Origin: Dysidea avara | Lineage: Eukaryota > Porifera > Demospongiae > Dictyoceratida > Dysideidae | Length of the DNA stretch: 64,000 nucleotides | Direction of reading: 5' to 3' | NCBI RefSeq assembly: GCF_963678975.1 | Contig: NC_089285.1 | Location: 9,782,694-9,846,693 of the forward strand | Part shown: piece after piece, positions 48,105 through 57,917 of the stretch | Position numbering within the stretch: the first letter of the stretch is position 1 | Layout of the letters: each line of letters opens with the position of its first letter | Program-made: the position numbers and the translations under genes | Notes under the pieces: generated by a model | What the model was told of the DNA's origin: nothing | The model's database searches: none | What the model saw: the letters and a program-made list of their open reading frames with translations, nothing else

Positions 48105-48760
48105 CTCTGCAGCATATCTATCGTGAACCTTTAGTTTATTGGGGGATGGATTTGATGCATATCTTTGGCAAAGCTTTAGTTTTTTGGGGGAATGGGTTTA
48201 ATGCATACCTTTGGCGAAGCTTTCATATCTTTGGTGATGGATTTACTGCATACTTTTGAGGAAGTTTTCGTCTCTTTGGTGATGGGTTTTATTTTTGTGC
48301 ATCATTTGCTTTATTGGTGATGGATCTAGCTTGTATTTTTCACACACATATTTCTTGACTCATGATGGATTGGCATGATATCTATCAAGGACCTTCTGTT
48401 GCTTTTCTGTAGGGTGTTTGGCATAACTTTCTTGCATTTTTCTTTTCCTTGGCAAAAGATTTTCAGTATAAGCTGCTCTACTCTTTTGGCTTATAGGTAC
48501 CCGATTGGTAGAGTAGAAATGTCGCATATGCTCCTTTATTGATGACTTGTGCAGTTGGTAATAGTTTGACTTTCCAACCTTTCGACTTGGTGAAGCCACA
48601 CATTTCATGCGTCTTTGTAGGTTTACACCGTTCCCAAACATCAACCTCTGAATCTTCAACAGGTTCTCTTTCATCTTTTTGCTTTTCTTTGTGCTGTTGT
48701 TGTCATTTCTCTCTTCTCTTCTGGACTTTACTAACCATAATTGTGGTTCACATAAAGTAG
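48105..48760 (-). pseudogene. protein with 19-residue Tyr..Asn-Pro repeats
   Basis: The minus strand has RQLMFGN-like basic sequence, then RKVGKSNYYQLHKSSIKEH, KSRAAYTENLLPRKRKMQES and YAKHPTEKQQKVLDRYHANP. Downstream (48330-48105) about five further units of roughly 57 bp encode YAS.NPSPNKLK-like repeats with stops in between. Basic repeats of the form R.RYAKNPEKKK precede helicase or nuclease domains in some invertebrate transposon proteins (for example Helitron-like). No such domain is present here, so the assignment is a guess. Confidence 0.5.
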
Positions 48761-48985
48761 AAAATGTGCATGTTATTAAACTGTATGTATATGTAAACAT
48801 TCTGTATATGTATACAGAGACAAGAAACAATTTTATCTTAGCATAGTGGAAGTAATTGCACAATGAAATATAGGATACCAATACATCTAATACAGGATAT
48901 AAGAGAATGCTATATATAAGTACAAGAGAAAACACAATAATGTGATCATTATTAAATAGTACAGCAGCATAAATAATAGTTACAC

Positions 48986-49108
48986 GGGCACAATGTGGAG
49001 TCTATGAAATTTATAAACCCGAAGACCCAGGCTGTAGCACACGAGCGAAGCTAGGGTGCTACTAATGGCCTGAGGGTTTATAGATTTCATAGTCTCCACA
49101 TTGTGCCC
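48986..49108. repeat. inverted repeat, 35-bp arms
   Basis: Arms 48986-49020 and 49074-49108 (GGGCACAATGTGGAGTCTAT start) differ at about three positions. The loop is 53 bases. Confidence 0.9.
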
Positions 49109-49424
49109 ATAGAACTGCTTTAGACTCTATTTCACATTACATCAGATTACTTAGCTGTTTCTGCTGTAGGCTTAGCAAAAGTGGCTGGTTTTCTTGCGAT
49201 TATACTAGTGCTATGGCAACTGTGCGTCCTCACGTGACAAAATAATAGTGCTGGTTAAATCACTGCACGTGAACAATGCATAGCGATTGGATAAACCTAG
49301 ATTTTGAGCATGTGTTATATTGTGCCTGAAGGCGTGGAGTATATTAGAAAACAATGTGGAGTATATGCGATTTATTACCCACTCAAAACAGCCTAAATAG
49401 AGTCTAAGTAAAGTAAGCTAAAAA

Positions 49425-49560
49425 TTAAGTATGTAATAAAGTAAATAAGCATATAAATGATCAAGCAAATTAGTGATTAATTGAGTTATTAAGTAAAAAG
49501 TGATTAAGTAACTAACTAACTAGGCAAGCAAGTACTTAAGTAATTAAGGAAGTAACACGC
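49425..49560. repeat. degenerate TAAGTAA-rich tract
   Basis: Many short words such as AAGTAA and TTAAGTA in loose repetition. Confidence 0.6.
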
Positions 49561-49619
49561 ATACACATTTCTAGACGCCCAACTATCTACTCCCACAACA
49601 ACTGAGGTATATTTTTGTA

Positions 49620-49880
49620 ATTTGTGAACAGTAGTACTAAGGTGACTGCTACTGTGTTTGGTGTACTAGGCATGGTGAAATCTAAAGTAGGTGACCACTG
49701 CTGTATGCGGGGCAAGATGTAGTAATCTTGACCAGGTGACTGCCATTGTGTGCGGTATACCTGGTATAGTGTAACTTTGACCAAGTCACCGTCACTGTGT
49801 GCGGTATACCTGGCATAGTGTAACTTTCTGCTGTGTGCTTGCGTGGCATGCCAGGCATAGTGTAACTTTGTGACCAGCTG
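49620..49880. repeat. minisatellite of roughly 55-bp units
   Basis: The words TGTGTGCGGTATACCTGG and ATAGTGTAACTTTG recur about four times with drift. Confidence 0.75.
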
Positions 49881-49956
49881 CCAACCTCTGTAGTCTTTAT
49901 ATAAAAACTCAGGAAGTTTTATTGCTACTGTGTTTATGCAAAGCATTTTATTGCAG

Positions 49957-50014
49957 ATGTACTCAGATCCAACAGCTAATATTGATGCAGTGAGGAAAGT
50001 CAAAACTCACAAGG
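49957..50014 (+). CDS. possible short exon before piggyBac 2
   Basis: Lies between an AG acceptor (TTATTGCAG) and a GT donor (AAG then GTATAT), and encodes MYSDPTANIDAVRKVKTHK. The next candidate exon begins at about 53077 after TTTCAG and is equally basic (RGKRSHKAIKRRKK). If both belong to one gene, piggyBac 2 sits in its intron. Not recognised. Confidence 0.3.
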
Positions 50015-50051
50015 TATATAATTAGCACTAAGTAGCAATACATATTCTTAA

Positions 50052-53000
50052 CCCTTAATACCCCAAGTTTTGCATGCGTCATATTAAAAAAATGTACTAA
50101 TCCGGTATTTTCAGCTCTCCTGATAGCACACTCTACCCAGACAACATTTTTATAGTTTGCCATAGTAATCAGACCTGTGGTATCTATTTATCCAAATTTC
50201 AGAGAAATGCCATGTTATTTCTAATTACAGCAAGCAAGACAACACCAAGGAATTTTTATTTACAACTCGATAATTTTTTTAAAATGGTTCCCATGAAGCT
50301 TTAGCTTTAAAATTTGAGTTACAGTATGAGTAGTCATGTATCTTCAAGTTGAAATAGTAAAAATGACTAAACAAACAAAGATACATACAGAAATTGAAAA
50401 AAAAAACTAAAAACGTGTTTTTCCTGTTATCAGCTACCATTTCATCTTTCTCCTTTTACCACGGCCCTTTGCCTTGAAGCTCCCAGGTGGCCTCAATATG
50501 GGAGTAGTTCTCATAGGCTCTGGGGTAGGTGGTGAAGTTACTGATTGTTCCTCAGATGATTCAGAATCTGTACTGTTTTGTAAAATCGCCTCTCGTTGGT
50601 ACTGAAAATTCCGGTGATGAAACTTGATGAAACAGTCTCTGTTTCGAGTGAAGCACAGTGGCACTTTACAAGCAGCACATGTCCTACTGCACAGCTGTCT
50701 TTTCTGATGGACAGTTTTACAGTATACACAGTTGACTCTTTTTGTACCTTGAATTAGATAATGTTTTACTGTTGTATCTTTTGCAGGTCTCCCACCAGAT
50801 CCAGATCTAGGAACAATGACTTCTGGAGCACAGCAAAGAGCTCGAACCAGATTCTCCCTGAACTGGTAGTGTGACATTTTCGACTGTGGAGCTACAATTT
50901 TGTGTAATATAAATGCATTGACTGTTGCTAAATCAACTAAATGGAAAAAAATTGTTTTCCAGTATTTTTTTGTCTGGCGTACCACCTCATAATATTTTAG
51001 CAACTGATCGGAACGATCCACACCACCCATATATTTATTATAATTGTAGATTCACAGTGGTATAGGTACTTCCTTTTTCTTACGTTCCCCTTTCTCTTTC
51101 CAGTTCTGCTCAACAGTGTTTTCAGAGTGTCCTGGGTGCTCTGTACTTGCAACAACAACACATTTGGTGTCCTTCCACACATTGAAAACAATTTCATCCT
51201 TTCTCATGTAGACACCTGATCCACGCGGCTTTTGGTTATAGTCGGATACAGTTCTTTTAATTTGTTCTAGATACCCTCTCCTATTTGAGGCCATAGTCCA
51301 AGTGCCGTGTACTTCATTTGCATACAAATCTTTCAGGAGTTGAGGAGAAGTATAGAAATTATCCATATAGAGTCTGTAGCCTTGATTCATGTATGGTGTG
51401 TATGGTGATGCCAGTTTCATCACTACATCATAACTTAATCCATGAGTAGACATTGATTCTCCTTCCTTGCCTCGATATACGATGAAGTTGTTAGTATATC
51501 CAGTACAAGCGTCACACAGGCACCATAATTTAAAACCCCATTTTGTGGGTTTATTTTTGATATACTGTTTAAAAGAGAAACGGGCTTTTGATTGAACCAT
51601 CCTTTCATCTATACTTATCTCAGCATCAGGCTAATGTAAACTTGTACATTGTTCACTTATGTGATCAACAAGGGGTTGAACCTACAGAACGGATATTATA
51701 AACACATTATACCATAGCAACAATAAGCCACAATGTAAAACAACAGTTATCTTTCTTCTTTTTCAAATCTGCTTCAGTAGCTTTATCGACAACGTGTAAA
51801 AAAGCTAGTAGAGAATCAAACCTGTTGCGACTCATTACAGATGCTACAAAAGGATCATGACATAGACATTTCTGCCTCCAGGCAAACCTATACTGGGGTA
51901 TTTTCCGATAACCAAAGTGAATGATGATTCCAACCAATTTATAAAAGTCTTCTTTGGTCATGGACTTATAATGCTTGTATGCGTAAGGTTTTTTATCTTT
52001 CATATCTTGAGTGTACTCATCACTACACCGAAAGATTTCTGCAACCATGTCATCAGAAAAGAATAATTCAAATAGACCTCTCTCTGAGGTGTCTGCATTT
52101 GGCGGTAAATAAATACCAGCATCACGATTTGGTGAAAATGCAAACTTGTTTGTACAGCCACTATCATTTACGTCCATTGCATATCATGGTAGTATTTCTT
52201 CTGCTGGTTTCTGTTTCTTCCTTGCAGTACACTTCATAGTATGTTTTGTAGCTTTTCTCTTGGTCTGTTTACCTCTCTTACCTCTCCTGACTAAGTGTTC
52301 ATCGCTTGAAACTTCATCAGAGTGTTCATAGCTTGAATCTTCATCCGAGTGCTCATAACTTGCTTTTCCTTTACCCTTACGTACATCTGCTTTTCCTTTA
52401 CCCTTACGTACATCAGCTTTGTCCTCATCAGAGTGATCTTCATCAGAATGTTCACTTGGATCATCTATGCTTGCATAGTCCATTCCAGCCTCTGGGTTAC
52501 TCAAATCATATTCTGAATCTTCATCAGATTCTGATGAGGATGACACAGACCACTCACTAGCACTCACAATAGCATGTCGTGCTTCACTGGCACTCATACA
52601 CTTGGACAGTAAGCCACTCGAGTTACTAGGAGTTCTTATAATCTCAACTTCCTCCATATTAGTTGCAATACTTGGGAAAGGCAACTGCTCGGGCATGGCC
52701 ACACAATAGCCCTTGTCCTCGCCTTCATCGCTGGACTCGGATTCGTCTGTATTCAGCACTAAGTCACATACTGTTGAAGAAAACAACTGTTTCCGTGGAT
52801 TATAAGATGCCAAAGGGTCCTCATCATCACAGTCCTCTTCGCTATCCATTATTCTTTGCATGTCAACCACCACGGAAGCTTCTAACAACAATAGAGCACC
52901 ACGCCGTAAACAAAGAACTTGTAACTATTTTAAGCTATTAAGTAGGCTATTCTATTTATAGAAAGCTATAAATATCGCTCAATTGCGTAGTTAGTGAATT

Positions 53001-53064
53001 AAAAAAATATTGAAATAATTTGTTCAAAAATGCACATTTTTTCTATAACGTGGGGTATTAAGGG
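50052..53064 (-). mobile_element. piggyBac transposon 2, whole length
   Basis: 3.0 kb bounded by TTAA on both sides (50048-50051 and 53065-53068). The inverted ends CCCTTAATACCCCA match over 14 bp, and over about 18 bp with one mismatch. The transposase fills most of it. Ends and target sites are textbook piggyBac, but three in-frame stops in the gene make it non-autonomous now. Confidence 0.95.
50434..52861 (-). pseudogene. piggyBac transposase 2
   Basis: Start at 52861 (MQRIMDSEEDC) or 52849. The N-terminus is acidic and Ser-rich, with a duplicated ADVRKGKGK unit and SYEHSDE repeats. Then come DDMVAEIFRCSDEY, LVGIIIHFGYRKIPQYRF and SRNRFDSLLAFLHVVDK. An intron of about 60 bases near 51715-51690 follows. 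Catalytic Asp motifs: EISIDERMV, RLYMDNFYTS and MGGVDRSDQLLKYY, as in active piggyBac enzymes. The C-terminus has the Cys-rich domain VYCKTVHQKRQLC and CAACKVPLC. Broken by TGA (52186-52184), TAG (51633-51631) and TGA (51054-51052). All three could arise by single base changes. The otherwise complete reading suggests a young, recently silenced copy. Confidence 0.9.
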
Positions 53065-53076
53065 TTAAGGTTTCAG

Positions 53077-53421
53077 AGAGGAAAGAGATCTCACAAAGCG
53101 ATTAAGAGGAGAAAGAAAATTCACATAATGAGAAGTGCTAAACAACGACAAAATCTACTATTGCCTGTTGGAAGTGAAGAACCAGAACTACCATTAAGTG
53201 AGAGACCAGAGCTACCAGAACCTGTTGGAAGTGAATATGACCAAGGACCAAAGGTACCAGGAAGTGAATTTGATTCCGATGAGCCTTACCCGCAATTACG
53301 TCACAACGCGAAAATAATGCAAAAATGGCAAAAAGTGTGGGGGCCAAGTGGGATACTTGGTATGGAAGGAATAATGTTTCGAGATGTTCCACGTGAAGAA
53401 AGCATGAGAAAAGTCTGGTGA
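53077..53421 (+). CDS. unrecognised coding fragment, basic then acidic repeat
   Basis: RGKRSHKAIKRRKKIHIMRS, then two SEEPELP/SERPELPEP-like units, then YPQLRHNAKIMQKWQKVWGP. Ends at 53421. No domain known to me. The 3' part (from 53281) is one arm of an inverted repeat, so the true end of the gene may be altered. Confidence 0.35.
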   Translation, partial: RGKRSHKAIKRRKKIHIMRSAKQRQNLLLPVGSEEPELPLSERPELPEPVGSEYDQGPKVPGSEFDSDEPYPQLRHNAKIMQKWQKVWGPSGILGMEGIMFRDVPREESMRKVW

Positions 53422-53583
53422 GGCTTATTAACTATCTTACTATGTAGGGGCACACATTTCCGTACTTCTCGAGTAGTCCTACGGTCTGCTTTTGGTTTCT
53501 TCCCAATGGCTCTCTGTACAAAAGGCCCCCACACTTTTTGCCATTTTTGCGTTGTGACGTAATTGCGGATAAGGCTCATAGCA
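53281..53583. repeat. inverted duplication of a coding end
   Basis: GAGCCTTA.CCGCAATTACGTC at 53281 returns inverted at about 53583-53540. Both strands read QKWQKVWGP in their own direction. Arms are about 60 bp with small differences and stay recognisable further in. Confidence 0.8.
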
Positions 53584-53658
53584 AGATGATAGTCGAACCC
53601 CAATAATACTTACTACAAGTTAATAGAGCTACCCCCAGAGCTTGCCTGCAAGTTCACC

Positions 53659-54123
53659 ATGCGTCCTTCTGAATCCTCTCCTCTACCTGTTGGTATTATA
53701 GAGGATGACGCTGAAGATAAATCTGACATTGAATCTGTGTTGCCTGTGGCAAAGAAACTGACATGTAGCAGGGAAAGTAATGATACAGGAATTGTTGGCC
53801 TAAACCACAGTGATAGAGCTCTGTTGCTGGATCCCATTGTGATTCCTATTGAAGAATAAAGTCCCACTATAAATACAGGAAATATTGAGCTGGATTGTAA
53901 ATTTATTCAACATATCAATGCTGCTCGACATGAAAGAAATAAGGCTCTTCATGTTTCCCAGCTATATAGAGATTTAGCTGAAACACTCCAAAAAGAAAAA
54001 AGGAAAGTTAACAATGAATTAGAATCTCGCATAGACAATGTTCAAAATTTTTGGCGAAACCAAATTGTGGAAGGCCAAAGTCGTGCTGGTCGAATATTAA
54101 GAGCTGCTTTATTCAGAAAATAA
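53659..54123 (+). CDS. unrecognised coding fragment with coiled-coil-like end
   Basis: Two open frames: 53659-53856 (PSESSPLPVGIIEDDAEDKS, acidic) and 53860-54123, which reads NIELDCKFIQHINAARHERN, LYRDLAETLQKEKRKVNNEL, ESRIDNVQNFWRNQIVEGQS and RAGRILRAALFRK before its stop. The SR.DNV.FWR...GQSRAGR..R.AL end recalls the C-termini of unnamed invertebrate transposon-linked proteins. A frame change separates the two parts. Confidence 0.4.
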
Positions 54124-54884
54124 AAATACTAGTGGCAACAAAGTTTAATCATACTGTAACATAATCCCTGTGTATCTCATGTTTATTATGACACAATATG
54201 TAATTATCAGTCCTGAATACCTGGCATGGGGCATGTTCTTAAATGTCAAATTATACGTAATTGCTCTATGCTAACTTGTGTATGTCGTTTGCATGTGCTG
54301 CACTTGTTATTGTGAAAAACTACTGTACCACATTCGGAAATATAGAAATATTATCCCAAATTTTAAACTAACTCTCACCATAGTTATAATTATGCAGCGT
54401 AAATAACAAATCATAAACAAAACTTCAAAGCTACTGGCGATGCTACAAATACAAGTTCACGAATATGTCACGGATAAGCCTTTATAGGGACAAAAACACT
54501 CTTATTTCTGCTTCCGATTTTTATTTCCTTTAGAAGTGGTGAATTGCATGGTTCCCTCTGATTACGACGACTATGACTCAGAAATGCAACATACTTGCAC
54601 TTGAGAAATAGAAAGTGAACTACGGGTGAGAACACTGATTTATTCTGAGAGATAACAATACAAACATGAACGTACAAGTTGATACATATGCATAAACAAA
54701 GTGCCTAGTGTGTGAATAACAATGCCACTATACACAAGTAAACAAACCAAAGCTATAATTAATTTGTCTACTGCGTATGCCAATCTATCCCGTTTTGGAT
54801 TAAACTATTTTATGCATTTTATAATTTTATTAATTATTTTGTAATTTATTGATTACTTCCTTTCTGGATGTCACTAAGAAAGCT
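54124..54884. other. no feature recognised
   Basis: AT-rich. A 69-residue minus-strand frame (54677-54468) has no known domain. Confidence 0.4.
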
Positions 54885-54888
54885 TTAA

Positions 54889-55617
54889 GGTTACGGGATA
54901 CTGAGCGACTGTCAAACAAAAAAATTATTAAGTAATTAAGGGGGGCTTGGTGTTGTTGTGTTGTGTATCAGATGGTAACAGGCTTAAATTATTGGGAGAA
55001 TCATAGCATGCTGACTAGACAGGTACAAGAAAACACACGTAACAGTACAAGATAACATAGAAACAACACACTTAGCAACTGGCGCACCTGTAAGCGCATG
55101 CGTAGTTTTACTGACTAATGGCGATATTTTCCTGAAACAAAAATCAGGACTGTCAGTAGTTGTTAACATTTTGTATAAACAGACTACTAGTTTGGCTTCT
55201 TGTCTAGGTCCTGACGGAGCCATTTGTTAGAAATAATGTTTCTAGTGCTTGTGACATCAATTTAAAAATTAATTTTGTGACCAGTGTCTTGCTTTAGGCC
55301 ATATTGTAGTCATATTTCAGCAACTATACACATTATTCACAAATCCTCTTGTCAGTCCCTCACAAGTAATGTTCTTCAAACCTTAGAATTGTTAGTAAGT
55401 TCTCATGGTTCTTCATTGGTCTGATTTTTGGTTCATAGTTTTCACTAATCGGCATGGGGACAACTCATGTTTCCATAACAACATTTGAATTCCATGTCGA
55501 TTAATGAGAGGTTAAGAATGCATAAATATTTGATAACAATGCATTAAGAAAAATTAAACCCCTAATTATGAAAAATGATTGATAGTGCACATGTAGGGTT
55601 TACAGTATCCCGTAACC
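54889..55617. mobile_element. TTAA-flanked MITE (piggyBac or Kolobok type)
   Basis: Inverted ends GGTTACGGGATACTG (15 bp, perfect) with TTAA outside each (54885-54888 and 55618-55621). The ends differ from piggyBac 1 and 2, so another enzyme moved it. The minus frame 55223-54984 (MAPSGPRQEAKLVV) may be a captured or relict exon. Confidence 0.85.
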
Positions 55618-55815
55618 TTAACCAACTACTCTCAGAACAATCTTTGCAACAATGTTACTTTACATTAATCTTCTTGACAAAGCTTTAAAGTATGGTCTTG
55701 GATTTTAATTTGTTTAAGTGGGATGTGCCCTATTCTATTACCATTGTTGCTACCACCAGTGGTCGAATGGTTTTGCAGAACGCATATGTGCCATCAACGT
55801 TTATACAGTGCGCTT

Positions 55816-56310
55816 TCAGCTGGGCAGGGGGGGGTTGAAACAGAGTACTCTGTCATAGACTGAAAATTCCTTAATAATTCTCCACAACATTTTATAAGTG
55901 AACTTAGCATCCTGTGTCATACAGATTGTACCTTCTGGTCTTATTTCAATGCTGGTGGTCTCTTCATGATCAAGTGGACGTTCCCATGAAGGATTTTCGT
56001 CATCATTGAAGTTGCAATTCGTCACACCATCGTCATCCTCAACTTCAGAATTGAAATTCACCCATCCATTCGATACATCTATACCAGTTTCCATGTCGTC
56101 GTGATTTCTTTCAATCATCTCGCTGATACTAACATTTGTATCTCGGTCAATATCCTTCGACAAGCGCCAAACACTGGTAATAGGATCGAAAAATTCTTCT
56201 TGGTGATGATAAAATGTTCTTCTCTAGACATGTGCATTGCAATGATGACAAAACTTTTCTTTAGACAACCGCTCAGCTGTGGGAGGCTCAGCACTACTCT
56301 CCTTCATCTC
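55816..56310 (-). pseudogene. zinc-finger N-terminal exon of a transposon-type protein
   Basis: From about 56310: MKESSAEPPTAERLSKEKF, then CHHCNAHV, a TAG stop (56226-56224), RRTFYHHQEEFFDPITSVW, then acidic sequence (NSEVEDDDGVTNCNFNDDEN) to 55816. A C..C...RT...H...FFD pattern like this opens several unnamed transposase-linked proteins in marine invertebrates. No catalytic domain is visible downstream. Confidence 0.5.
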
Positions 56311-56567
56311 GAATCAATAAGTGCGTGTTATTGAAGCGCTATAATTCAGTTGTGAAGGCGCTTAAGTGCTCCAAAAGGCGGGCTAATGTGCTTTTGCGTG
56401 TGACTGATTAATCAGCGACACGGACATAACTGCTGCAGTTTCTTAGGAGAACCGTACTACTGACCGTATGAGTCGAAACTACCGACAATCCGTATCTCCT
56501 TGCTACACTCCGTATCTTCGTTAAGGTTTTCCTGTGCCAGTGCTGGTTCACTGGGCGGCAATAGCTA

Positions 56568-56753
56568 TGTTTCGTATGGCTGCCGGAAGCTTTGCTTTGT
56601 GTGTGTGGTGAGGCAGCATAGCCAAGTGGTTAAGGTATCGGCCTGGTAATCGAAAGGTCCCAAGTTCGATTCCCAGTTGAGCCACTGTGTTTCGCATGGC
56701 TGCCGGAGGCTTTGCTTTGTGTGTGTGATGAGGCACCATAGCCAAGTGGTTAA
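56568..56753 (+). repeat. tRNA-derived (SINE-like) sequence, partly duplicated
   Basis: The 56612-56683 stretch looks like a tRNA: A-box TAGCCAAGTGG, loop CTGGTAA (anticodon GGT, threonine type) and B-box GTTCGATTCC. The anticodon and acceptor stems do not pair well, so it is not a working tRNA. The flank TGTTTCG.ATGGCTGCCGGA and the A-box half recur at about 56688-56752, giving a tandem partial copy. Confidence 0.6.
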
Positions 56754-56945
56754 AAATTTCGGTAAAAATAATTCAGGTAACGTGGTATGCGTGCCACTTT
56801 AATGGCTTTTAGGTAACAAAGGGTTAACCCTTTGTTACCTAAAAGCCATTAAAGTGGCACGCATACCACGTTACCCCTTTGTTACCTAAAAGCCATTAAA
56901 GTGGCACGCATACCACGTTACCTGAATTATTTTTACCGAAATTTT
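56753..56945. repeat. large perfect palindrome with one arm segment doubled
   Basis: The left arm runs from ATTTCGGTAAAAATAATTC through AAAAGCC..TACCTAAAAG-type words to CCTTTG at about 56822, centred on TTAA. The right arm repeats it inverted, but its inner 48 bp (ACCTAAAAGCCATTAAAGTG...) occur twice in tandem. By eye the arms are identical. Confidence 0.9.
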
Positions 56946-57610
56946 GTATATTACACAGGCGTGAACTCACCGCTGTAACTCTTTAACTAAGAATCCTCCG
57001 TGACTGAAAAGCGGCCTGAATACTGTCCATTAACTGCTCTACAAGGTGAGGTGTTGTTTAAATAATAATTGTAACATCATTGCTAATTTTTTTTTTTGAA
57101 TACGCGTGCATCTTTTGTTCGCGATGGCCACAACTTCGTCATGGAAACAGTCAGCACTGCCAAATTTGGAAGAAATACTCTGGAATGATACATTGACGTA
57201 CAATGACATTTACAGACACATAAAAAATCGTTTGATCAAGTTATGATTTCTACAAAAATGCTATCACATTTGTTTACAAGCTTACATAAAATAAAAAAGA
57301 CAAATCTGTATAATGGCATGATTTCAGCCATCTAACTTTCAAAGTACAACTCTTCCGTGGCTGAAAATCAGCATGAACAGTCTCCGATAGCTGCTCCAGA
57401 ATATGAAATGATAGTGCAAGGGGTATTGTAACACTATCGCTGTCTTTGTTAGAAGATGCGTGCCTTGTTCAGTCGTGGCGACCATAAATCCACTTTCAAT
57501 GAAGCCACCAGTGCCATATTCGGAAGTAACACTTTAAATTACTAGACTGACGCATCGTGACGTTTACAGACTCAGCAAAATTTATTTGATCAAGTAATAA
57601 TTTTAAAAAA
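56946..57610. repeat. diverged tandem dimer, period about 360 bp
   Basis: 56985-57250 and 57345-57610 share CTTCCGTG.CTGAAAA.C, GCTGCTC, a GTGGCGACC/ATGGCCACAA region and AT.TTTGATCAAGT. No open frame of note. Confidence 0.6.
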
Positions 57611-57917
57611 ATGCAGTTGAATTTCAATATGCGTTCATAATAATAATAATAATACTAAAACCAGACCTGGGGCAGACAGAGAGAAAATGTTTAGCCTAGA
57701 TTTAGGAGATGGTGCCCCTCCATCTCTTGGGGAAAACCTCTGTACAAAGAGGAAAAAACCCTTTGCTCTTGGAGCTCTGTTTCTGTTATCCACACACAGA
57801 CACACACTCGTGCAATAAAAAAACAACATGCGTACATACAATAAAAATGTTTTCTCTTCACTTCATACAGTAGCTACCTGAAAGACTCAAATTGTGCAGA
57901 TAAACAATATGGATTAG
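57611..57917. other. no feature recognised
   Basis: A short (AAT)n run at about 57640. The minus frame 57841-57635 looks non-coding. Confidence 0.4.

Noticed and set aside
56612-56683. Functional threonine tRNA gene (anticodon GGT)
   Set aside because: Boxes A and B are good, but the anticodon and acceptor stems do not pair, and part of it is tandemly repeated. It is a tRNA-derived repeat.
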